A stretch of DNA of 64,000 nucleotides. Source: Anaspis maculata. Lineage: Eukaryota > Arthropoda > Insecta > Coleoptera > Scraptiidae. The stretch covers positions 44,060,601 to 44,124,600 of the forward strand of contig OX421964.1 of NCBI GenBank assembly GCA_949128115.1. Direction: 5' to 3'. Made by a program: the position numbers and the translations under genes. Below, piece after piece: positions 12,322 to 21,045 of this stretch. Each line of letters starts with the position of its first letter. The first letter of the stretch is position 1. The notes below the pieces were generated by a model, which was not told the DNA's origin, ran no database searches, and was given only the letters and a program-made list of their open reading frames with translations.

Positions 12322-14981
12322 AAATTTGCAAGGTTGAAACGACTAACGACCGGACTATGGGCTACAATTGATTCAGCGCGCGCTTTCCCTATTTTTAAAA
12401 AATCATTACTCCTGGACCAAAGAGCTTACTGAGGTGCTATTTTGTCAAAAACTTTTCAGAAGCTTTCTCTACATAGTCTTGCATGAGATTGGGCTTATTT
12501 TGAACTATTCACATAGATTACCATGGGTCAAAGTTTTTGTGTTTTTTTTTGCACTTCTTTTGATCTTCATGATCTGCAAAGGTGATGGTTGGAAACAAAG
12601 AAGAAAAAGTTACATGGGAAGCTTTCAGTAATCATCGGGCGAGGCAACGGCGATGAAATTTCCACTTCATCTATTACGGTCTTCAAGATATGAACGGTTG
12701 AACTTGAAGAACGGAGGCTATCTGTGCGGAAAAGTAAAAAATGGAGTCCTGGGGGCCGAACAATCAAAATTTTGAGGTGGCAACAATTATTTTCGTAATC
12801 AGCGAAGTCAAAATATCCTAGAAAGTCTTGTTGCATCGTTCGGAGGGCGATTTATTAAATTTGGTCCTAGTCTATTGCTCTCCACGGCACGAAATCTTAT
12901 AAATGATCAGATTATCGGTTTCTACGATTCAGAATTAGTAAAAAACGACTACTATCTTGTTTCTGTAGTGTCTACTGGAAACAGAGTTGAAATTTAAATG
13001 CCATCTTGGAAAAGGGACCGCCATCTTCGATCCTGATGGTAGAGAAAAGTGGCCCTTCAGGTCAAATCACGTGAATGGGCATAAACTATCATCATGCAAA
13101 GTGGCATTGCTGTATACAAAAATGAAACGTCTTTTCATGTACGAATGCAGCTAACAGTCTCGTTGATGGAGGTGGCGACTACAAATATGTATCGGTTTAT
13201 TTTAAAGCCTTTATGTGAGAGAAACAAAGTAGATGAAAACCAGGAGTCATCCAGGAATCTTCAGCAGTGTGATAAAGAGTAGGAAGAATGTTGACAGCAA
13301 GCATTTTTTTTTCAACCAAACCCTTTTATCGAATTCTTACTGCACAACAGAGATAAGCCAACAAAATCTTGAACCATTTTAGACATATCATTCATCATAA
13401 TTTTATACCAAACACAAAAACACCCTGTATCTTCGGAATAATCACTGGACAATGGACAAAAAAATCTGTGGATCTTGACTTGCCTTGGAGTTCTCCATCT
13501 ACCATTGGTCTATATAAGGCCACTCATGAGTCATGAGTCATGAATCACCCTGTATCTTTATTTGGCAATATCATTAGCCCAAATGGATGGTCGGCGCATT
13601 ATTACCCAATTGACACCACCAACAGAACTGAATTTAATGTAATGGCCGTTTTACGCGGTGGAAGTGCGTATTTCAGCCTGCATAATTGCCTTTTGCCATT
13701 TCAGTTGTAAAAAATCACTGAATGCAGCCAGTTTTTGTTGGCAGCGATAAAGCATGGACGGAGTATATAAAATGTACAGAACAATGACTTGAGAGACGTT
13801 TATTGCTACGTGTATATTAATTTATGTTCTCTTGTCATTGCGACCCGAGACACAGGATGTCCGCGAATTGAAACAAAAGGCATCTACTATAATACTCGTA
13901 TGTAGGTATACGATGAGTTTTCGAGTTTGTTCATGGGATTAGGTTGTTTTTATTGCGATTGTTATTACTACGAAAGTGTATCATTCGAAAATAATATTCA
14001 CGTCTATTCAAATCGGATGCAATCAACGAGTACCCATGAGGAAAGTGAAATTCTGCTGCTCGTCTGCGGGCCACTCCGCCCCTGAAATTCCGGCGTCGCG
14101 CGGCCCGCAAAATCCACTTGTACGCCTGACCCAGTTCGGCCCGGCTGTCATAATAATTCTTAATTCTTGTTTCATGATAATTAATTATTTTTATATTTTT
14201 CATATACGAGAACTGACGCTCGCAGGGAACACGGCGATAGGTTATTTACGAGCACGGCACAGCATCAGGTATTTTTTTTGTTCCTCTCCTCTCCGTCTTC
14301 TTCGGAGCGTAATGCATCAGTTTTTGCTTTTGAATCGTAGGATATAATATGTAATATTCGAGTCTATTGGGTTTTGGGCTGTGAGGCTATCTCGACGAAA
14401 CGAGTTTCGTGCCATCATCAAGTTTTAGTTCGGCCTGGATTTCCAGCAGAGTGGAATTTCACGTTGGCTCTGAAATTCGAAGCTCTCAACGCGCGTTCAA
14501 CGAAGATCGGACAGAAAATAATTAAAATTTTACCCACGTGACAGGTGATTAGTGTTTTGGAAAAATTTATGTTCTATATAAAAATCTAACGTTTTGTGAA
14601 CAGGCTTCGGCATCTGGTTGGTATAGATACGAGAGAACATAAAAATAGTTCACCCCAAGAAATTTGACCAATCATTACCTAATACCTATCCACTCCACGT
14701 ATATTACTTACCTGCCTACCTGACTAAGGGTGCATTAGGACCTGGATCACTTGAACCGAGTCTGAACCAAGTTCAACGTTCAAAGTAATGACAACTATAT
14801 GTCATAAAATAAATGTTGTATAGATTGAGCTTCGACTTTGCCGATTCTGTAAGTAGTGATCCAAATAAATAAACAGCATTCGTGTAGGTAAGGATCAGAA
14901 ATAACAATGTAGAATCTCTAATCAAATAATAGTATATTATATACCATAGTGAAAAAGTGAAGTATTGTTACAAGCGGCGAT
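12322..14981. other. No gene recognised
   Basis: Mixed AT-rich sequence with a locally GC-richer part at 14040-14130. Overlapping open frames on both strands (13931-14203 and 13976-14347) show no known domain. ACACCCTGTAT motifs at about 13420 and 13548 resemble CAGGGTG-type element ends. A possible minimal hammerhead-like motif at 14388-14422 is listed separately. Confidence 0.4.
14388..14422 (-). ncRNA. Possible minimal hammerhead-like motif (weak)
   Basis: On the minus strand the sequence reads TTGATGATGGCACGAAAC followed by TCGTTTCGTCGAG. This resembles a hammerhead core (UGAUGA ... CGAAAC) with a very short stem II and a short self-complementary stem III. The first core base is not preceded by the expected C directly (an extra T is present), so activity is doubtful. 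It may be a relic within an old repeat. Confidence 0.25.
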
Positions 14982-15235
14982 TCCCGTGCTATTTGGAGCA
15001 CACCTGATCTTTTTAGACTCTCCCTATCAGAACGCAGTGTACAAGTGCGAAGCTCTGGACGTTTCCAGAATATACGCGATCGCTTAGTGAATAAAATTTA
15101 CATGGCGACTTCAACGGCCGAGTAGCACACATCTGTCTATTTGGCGGAGGTGCCGGATTTACTGCACGTTGGTAATGCCCGCAAAATAAGTAGGATTTTT
15201 TGGGAGTCGCCTAGAAACCGTATGCTGGGTTACTG
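14982..15235 (+). repeat. Dispersed 250-bp repeat, copy 2
   Basis: Inverse-orientation partner of 8968-9215. The match runs from TTTGGAGCACAC through CAGTGTACAAGTGCGAAGCT to GTCGCCTAGAAAC. No protein frame is kept between the copies, so the repeat appears non-coding. Confidence 0.7.
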
Positions 15236-15698
15236 TGGAATTTGCTAGAGGACCGATGAAAGATTAAAGATAGATAGTCGGAGCTATACAGGCTGATTCA
15301 TAGAACATGCTCACCCCCATTTTTCTCGAGAACCGTTCGAGGTATCGAGTCGCGGGGGAAACTGTTGAATTAACAATATCTTTGGGGTCCGATTCCCATA
15401 TGTTACCAGATTTTTTCCATCAAAACTTTCTGTACGGGGGCGCCTTGAAAATTGTAAAAAATTTTCACACCGGTACAATGTTGAGTGATACGTGATCTGG
15501 AAGGTCTTTAAAAGTTCAATGGAGAAAGGCAAACAGTTTCTAAAAATTTCCAGCAGTTTTCATGCTATGATGAGAACAAAAACCTTGAAAAACACGTTTT
15601 CACGTATGAACTGAGAATTTATGAGTATTTTTTCAAACTGCTTACGGCATTCAATAGAACTTATGAGAACGGTAAGTGTGATGTATAATTATTAACTC
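15236..15698. other. No gene recognised; CAGG-type element end
   Basis: TATACAGGCTGATTCATAG at about 15285 resembles the left end of a TA-flanked CAGGGTG element, but I could not find its right end. No coding sequence is recognised before the integrase relic begins near 15699. Confidence 0.4.
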
Positions 15699-15870
15699 AA
15701 GGACCTCGTTGAACGTATCGTCATCGACATCGCCGGGCAATTTTCTACGACAGATGATGGCAACAAATACATCTCAAAAAGCATACGCTCTGGCCAATTG
15801 GAAGGCCACAACCGTAAGACGAGTACTGGTCGACAAACTGATCAGTCGATTCGGAGTGCCACTGACGAAG
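15699..15870 (+). pseudogene. Ty3/Gypsy integrase relic, part 1 (start of catalytic core)
   Basis: The translation contains ERIVIDIAG, which holds the first catalytic aspartate of the DDE integrase core, then TTDDGNKYI. After a frame change near 15775 it continues with KAYALANWKATT and VLVDKLISRFGVPL. Spacing and wording match Gypsy-group pol integrases. The piece stops exactly at the 3-bp duplication of the foldback that follows, and the same reading frame resumes on the other side at 18351. The upstream protease, reverse transcriptase and RNase H are not seen. This is a dead fragment: a frame change within 60 codons and no linked LTR identified. Confidence 0.8.
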
Positions 15871-18350
15871 TAGCCCAAGAAAAATAGATTTTGACCTCAA
15901 AAAAAAACTGTAGTCGTGAAAATGACAGGTTCTGTTCAGAATTTTGCGCTCTTTCCAAATTTCTGGGTTTCAGAAAAATCCCATCGGAGGCTTTTTTTTT
16001 AGAGCTGTCAAAAGTCTGAAGACTGATAATTCTGAACAATTTCAAATTAAGCTCAGTTTTTCATGAGATTTCAAGTATACGCAGTTATGTGGAGACTGCA
16101 AATGTTGAGAATGAACATACGAACAATTCTAAACCAAACACGATGGAAAATTTCATAGTTCTATTGGAATATTCTGATTTTTTCTGTCAAATGTATATGA
16201 TACAGGGAAAATAGTGAAAAAATCACTGAAACCTTGGAAAAAGTATGGACGTCCTGAAAATTTCATATTCTGTTCAGAATTGGATGCCCTTCTACATACC
16301 TGAAATTGACAGAAATCCCACCCCGAGGTTTTAAGTTATTGGAGGGGGGGGGGGGGGGTGATCAGTTGCAACTCAAAATGGAGGGGATGAAACCCGTTAA
16401 TCCATTGGATGCAAATACATCTCATTTCGACGCATCATATCTCGTTGATACCATTTTAGAGCAAAAAGTGTCGATCATTGTTGAGGGGGGGTCGTGGGAG
16501 GGGCGGAGCTCGGCTAGGTGATTCTTTTTGTTTTCCTGGTCATATATAACCGATCACGACAAGTTTGGTATCTTTTCCGACTAAATTGAAACTCCTGACT
16601 TCGAATCCGATGTGTAAATTTGAATAGAAACAAGTTTGAACAAGTTAACTTGAAAAAACTTGTTTTTTTCTTTGGCAATTTTGACAATTTTTTTTTTACT
16701 GTTAGAGGTCTGAATCCCTAGAGAATAGTTCATGGTCCATTAGATTGAAGTGTCTCCTTTACGAAAATCATCTACTCGATGTACTATTTTGTTTCTGGAT
16801 ATTAAAAAATCAATTTGAACCTGTGAGTCGGTCCGGCGCGGTTTCTACTAATAACCAGAACACTAAAACATGCGCTTGCAAACAAAAGTAGCTCAAACTA
16901 TTGAACAAATAATAACTTATCTTTGAAAGTTCAAGGATCTCTGCAGGATTGAATTTGCTATAACATAAAACAAAATCGCTGTGGATCGCTCTGCAGGGTT
17001 TTGAGTTTGAGCTATTTATATTTGCAGGTGCATGTTGTAGTGTTCTGGTCAGTAGTAGACACCACGCCGGATCGACTCACAGGTTCAAATTGATTTCTTA
17101 ATATCAAAAAACAGAATAATACGTTGAGTCAATGATTTTCATGAAAAAGACACTTGAATCTAATGGTTCTTGAAATATTTTTGAGGATTTCAGACCTCTA
17201 ACAGTGAAAAAAAAAACTGCCAAAATTGCCAAAGAAAAAAACAAGTTTTTTTAAGTTAACTTGTTCAAACTTGTTTCTATTCAAATTTACACATCGGATT
17301 CGAGGTCAGGAGTTTCAATTTAGTCGGAAAAGATACCAAACTTGTCGTGATCGGTTATATATGACCAGGAAAACAAAAAGAATCACCTAGCCGAGCTCCG
17401 CCCCTCCCACGACCCCCCCTCAACAATGATCGACACTTTTTGTTCCAAAATGGTATCAACGCGATATGATGCGTCGAAATGAGATGTATTTGCATCCAAT
17501 GGATTAACGGGTTTCATCCCCTCCATTTTGAGTTGCAACTGATCACCCCCCCTCCAATAACTTAAAACCCCGGGGTGGGATTTCTGTCACTTTCAGGTAT
17601 GTAGAAGGGCATCCAATTCTGAACAGAATATGAAATTTTCAGGACGTCCATACTTTTTCCAAGGTTTCAGTGATTTTTTTACTATTTTCCCTGTATCATA
17701 TACATTTGACAGAAAAAATCAGAATATTCCAACAGAACTATGAAATTTTCCATCGTGTTTGGTTTAGAATTGTTCGTATGTTCATTCTCAACATTTGCAG
17801 TCTCCACATAACTGCGTATACTTGAAATCTCATGAAAAACTGAGCTTAATTTGAAATTGTTCAGAATTATCAGTCTTCAGACTTTTCGATGGCCCCTAAT
17901 AAGACTAGGGTAACTCGTGAGACACGGTTAGAACTAGCGTATCTCTGCGCTTACCAAATGAACTAGCGTATCTCTGCGTTTACCAAATGAACTAGCGTAT
18001 CTCTGCGTTTACCAAATGAACTAGCGTCCCTCCCATTGGATTTACACAGGCTATACGCTAGTTCATTTGGAGAACGCAGAGATACGCTAGTTCATTTGGT
18101 AAACGCAGAGATACGCTAGTTCATTTGGTAAACGCAGAGATACGCTAGTTCTAACCGTGTCTCACGAGTAACGCTAGTCTTATTAGGGGCCATCGTTTTG
18201 ACAGCTCTAAAAAAAAAAGCCTCCGATGGGATTTTTCTGAAACCCAAAAATTTGGAAAGAGCACAAAATTCTGAACAGAACCTGTGATTTTCACGACTAC
18301 AGTATTTTTTTTGAAGTTGAAGTGATATTTCAGCTAAAATTCCTGTACTA
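15871..18350. mobile_element. Large foldback DNA element inserted in the Gypsy integrase (TAG...CTA, duplication AAG)
   Basis: Begins TAGCCCAAG and ends GTACTA, flanked by AAG at 15868-15870 and 18351-18353. Removing it with one AAG leaves the integrase frame continuous, which independently supports these ends. The arms (about 15895-16902 and 16996-18315) are near-perfect inverse copies containing AATGATCGACACTTTTTG, a G/C homopolymer next to TTGCAACTCAAAATGG, and CATGAAAAACTGAGCTTAA. The loop resembles that of 10153-12318. The right arm is interrupted by a 309-bp nested element. It has no coding capacity. A run of about 16 Gs lies near 16340-16357. Confidence 0.88.
17887..18195. mobile_element. 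309-bp palindromic element with inverted 29-bp tandem repeats
   Basis: The ends are CGATGGCCCCTAATAAGAC and its exact inverse, flanked by TTTT at 17883-17886 and 18196-18199. Each arm holds about three tandem copies of a 29-bp unit starting AACTAGCGTATCTCTGCG, in opposite orientation on the two sides. The loop is about 29 bp. The matching site in the other arm of the host foldback (near 16000-16010) lacks the insertion and has a single TTTT, which gives the pre-insertion sequence. The superfamily is not assigned. Confidence 0.88.
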
Positions 18351-18746
18351 AAGCTACATTCGGAGCAAGGACGAAATTTTGAATCAAATATGTTGAAAGC
18401 ATCTCTTCTTTGCTCAAAATACAGAAGAGTAAAGACGCCTCATCCCTTTTCACCCAGCGAGGAGCGCTTCAACAGGACGGTGGAACAACACCTTGCCAAA
18501 GGTTATCAGCGAGACTCAGTTCGTCACCTACAATGTTATTCCGAATACAAAATCCACGATATAACAGGAAAATCTCGGTCCTTCGTGAGGTTTAGCCACG
18601 AGCCTTGTCTTCTTTGTGACTTGCCGCTTTGAACAGAACTGAAGATGACCCAAGAACTCTTTCGGAGTACGTCAGTGACCTAAGGCAAGGCAACAAATGG
18701 GAAATGCACACAAATTAGTATGAGGACGGAACCGCATTGCACCCGA
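18351..18746 (+). pseudogene. Ty3/Gypsy integrase relic, part 2 (end of catalytic core)
   Basis: Resumes the integrase frame with LHSEQGRNFES, where Gypsy integrases have H-S-D-Q-G. The second catalytic aspartate therefore appears replaced by glutamate. Next comes a shortened form of the usual P-Q-S-D-G-M-V-E-R-F-N segment, SPSEERFNRTVEQHLAK, which keeps the catalytic Glu region but lacks four residues. IHDITGKS follows, and after a frame change LSEYVSDLRQ. Stops and shifts show it is inactive. It ends at the next insertion (18747). Confidence 0.85.
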
Positions 18747-19703
18747 TGGACAGGTAGCTGGTGCCTCAAAACTTAGGTCATAAGGTACATGATTTTAACC
18801 CTGTAGGTCTAATGTGCGTTGATAAGGTTGTTAAAAATTTCTTTGTCTTACATGTCAGACCGGGGGCTTTAGGCTGGTATAGGCTTGTCAATTTCTGAAA
18901 AATGTCAAAAATTTATGTCATAGGGTACATTAATGAAACCAACGGGCTTTTGTGTGGGAACATCCCCTTAATCAAAAATCGGGTCAGAAGACAAAATTTT
19001 TGGGGGCTCTCGGTCCATAAGACAAGTTTGAAATTTTCAAAAAAGGCCAAAATCCACCTTCTCCTGGAGACTTCTCCTTTGGCATAATTTTAGGAATGAA
19101 AAACGATTCTCACATGATTTTTTACGCAGGCTTCGAATCTGTCCACAAAAATTTTTAATGGTACATCGCTTACAGGGTGCAACATTGAAATTTTTCTCTC
19201 AAATCGTACACCCTGTATTTTAACATGGAAATCGATTCCGTTTTTCATCCTAATTACAAATATATATTACACTTGGTAGGTTAGTTAACAAAACGCCTGT
19301 GAAAAAATTGATAAATTTTGGTCCTTTTCTGAAAATTTCAAACTTGTCTTATGGACCGAAAGCCCCCAAAAATTTTGACTTATGACCAGATTTTCAATCA
19401 AGGGGATGTTCCCACACAAAATCCAGTTGGTTTCATTCATGTACCTTATGACGTAAATTTTTGGCCATTTTTTCGAAAATTGACAGGCTAATACCAGCCT
19501 AAAGCCCCCGGTCTGACATGTAAGACAAAGCAATTTTCAACAACCTTGGCAACGCACATTAGACCTACAGTACAGCTACTATAAAAGGGTAGCTGACTCG
19601 TCAGCCATTTTGGTGCAGATGTCAGTCCGACGTTCCGATGTCAAGCGTCTTCTTGCGTCACTTTTGCGTTTAGTAAACCTAGTTTCTCGAGACAACGTTA
19701 GCT

Positions 19704-20088
19704 ATGGACGTCAAGTTTGCCGTAAATGCGTCGTTGTTGACGTTTCAGAGAAAAACTGACATATATGGTAAGTGTGCACAATTCAACTGCTCTTATCGTG
19801 ATTTTTCTGGTATTTAGTTAGTACATATACATGAAAAACAGAATAATTTGGGACATGTAGTTCCTCATCCGTCGTGGAAGGGACCCGAGGAGGGACCATA
19901 CCTAGGTACACCGTGGTGATGAAGAGGATATCAACGACGTCGTGAACGCCGGACCAAAGAGCCCCTACAACCGAGATGAGTTATTCACCTGGATCGACTC
20001 GCACAATACCGAGGGAATAATGAAGTGCCTGATGGCTGCATGCTCGCGAGCTCGCGAAGAACAAATAGAGCAATACCGGGGTAAGTAA
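19704..20088 (+). pseudogene. Small unrecognised protein-like frame, apparently spliced, inside the TIR element
   Basis: A possible first exon (ATG at 19704) encodes MDVKFAVNASLLTFQRKTDIY and ends at a consensus donor (ATG|GTAAGT, 19767/19768). A 93-bp intron could end at GGGACATGTAG, giving a second exon from 19861 that reads PHPSWKGPEEGPYLGTP. One frame change near 19912-19917 then leads into GDEEDINDVV, SPYNRDELFTWIDSHN and IMKCLMAACSRAREEQIEQ, with a TAA at 20086-20088. The acidic, helix-like composition and the lack of stops over about 55 codons look more like protein than chance. I do not recognise the family. The frame change suggests a decayed gene, or that my exon joining is wrong. 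Alternative: chance open frame. Confidence 0.35.
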
Positions 20089-20132
20089 CGACAATTCATG
20101 TGACTTGTAAATTAGCAGTACCTATATGCAGC

Positions 20133-20138
20133 AATAAA
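20133..20138 (+). promoter_or_regulatory. Possible polyadenylation signal
   Basis: AATAAA, 45 bases after the stop of the protein-like frame; a second AATAAA-like string follows near 20186. The position fits a short transcript from the TIR element, but this hexamer is frequent in AT-rich DNA. Confidence 0.3.
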
Positions 20139-20839
20139 ACAGTGAAACAATATGTGTTTATTGTGTTTGAACGTTCCTCCCAATGAATAAAGTAGGTAGG
20201 TACCTAGGTACCCAAAGCAAATTCGTAACACTACTTTGAATCCTCTTCGGCCAGTGTGGTGTGCTAAGGGGAGGGCGGGGAGTGCGGTTCGCTCCGGGTA
20301 CCAGCAGTAAGGGGGTGTGTCAGTGTTGTTGGAGTACCTATTCGGGGTATCGGGGTGCAAAAAAGATATACAGATCTAGGGCGCAAGGTCTTGGAGGGTG
20401 CAGAACAAACTGGAAAAGCTCAGTTTTCTGGGGCGTGATTTTTGATCCCAGAATTCCCGGGGCGCAAAACTGCCGAATCCGACACGGGTTGGGGGGTTCG
20501 AGGGGGGTTTCACTAGACTACTACAGTCTGCAGGTCCGCAGTTCATTCTCTAGGTAGGTGGAATTAGGCAGAGGGTCAAGCCGCTGTCGGCATTCATTCA
20601 TGGACGGCGAAGCTCATCATAGTTGAAAACTGATACCTCGTACGATAAGGTTGACGATTCAATTTCAAATTTCCCGCTATTAATTATTCACGCACCACAA
20701 CGCTTGACAGAGTGCGCAAATGTGACATCTGCACCAAAATGGCTGACGAGTCAGCTGTCCTATATAGAGTAGCTATAACCTACAGGGTTCAAATCATGTA
20801 CCTTATGACGTGAAATTTGAGGCACCAGCTCCCTGTCCA

Positions 20840-21045
20840 CGATCAATTGAAAACACGAAATGACCTGAAAGTCAACTTCGGAGGATTTCAAGCAGGTGAG
20901 CTTGTGTGGCTGTACAATCCCCAACGCAAGTAGGGGAGATCTCCAAAACTTCAATCGTGGTGAAAGGTACCACACACCGTGGTCATGAGGATAGACGCAT
21001 CGTAAACCAAATCCAAAGAGCCCCATGCAGCACTGGCATAAAGTG
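20840..21045 (+). pseudogene. Ty3/Gypsy integrase relic, part 3 (C-terminal region)
   Basis: After the palindrome the translation gives DQLKTRNDLKVN and GGFQAGELVWLYNPQRK, the segment before and at the start of the C-terminal integrase module of Gypsy elements. A stop follows directly. Then SPKLQ and PHTVV, and in a shifted frame IQRAP, keep the family order. The long minus-strand open frame over this region (20760-21233) is the shadow of this relic. The 3' LTR is not identified. Confidence 0.8.

Larger units (their letters stand above)
19570..20778. mobile_element. 1.2-kb TIR element nested in the palindrome (6-7-bp duplication)
   Basis: Flanked by CCTACA at 19564-19569 and 20779-20784 (CCTACAG if the first base is counted as target). 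The left arm of the surrounding palindrome provides the uninterrupted form with one copy of the motif. Terminal inverted repeats of about 55 bp include GTAGCTGACTCGTCAGCC and GCCATTTTGGTGCAGATGTC, with the inverse at the right end. The inside is not palindromic and carries a protein-like, apparently spliced frame (19704-20088) plus an AATAAA at 20133. The superfamily is unassigned: the 6-7-bp duplication rules out TA, TTAA and 8-bp hAT types. Confidence 0.82.
18747..20839. mobile_element. Palindromic element in the Gypsy integrase, itself interrupted
   Basis: Ends TGGACAGG (left) and CCTGTCCA (right) with CGA at 18744-18746 and 20840-20842 as the probable duplication; a 4-bp CGAT reading is also possible. 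The inverse arms run from both ends inward: GAGGCACCAG..., ATGTACCTTATGAC, GGTCTGACATGTAAGACAAAG, and further in AAACTTGTCTTATGGACCGA. The loop is about 19056-19310 and contains CAGGGTGCAACATT...ACCCTG, perhaps another small relic. The right arm is split at 19570-20778 by a separate TIR element. It is non-coding. Confidence 0.8.

Noticed and set aside
20081..20186. Third exon for the frame in the 1.2-kb TIR element, using GTAAGT at 20081 and CAG at 20118
   Set aside because: The intron would be only 38 bases, too short for normal splicing; reading through to the TAA at 20086-20088 is simpler.
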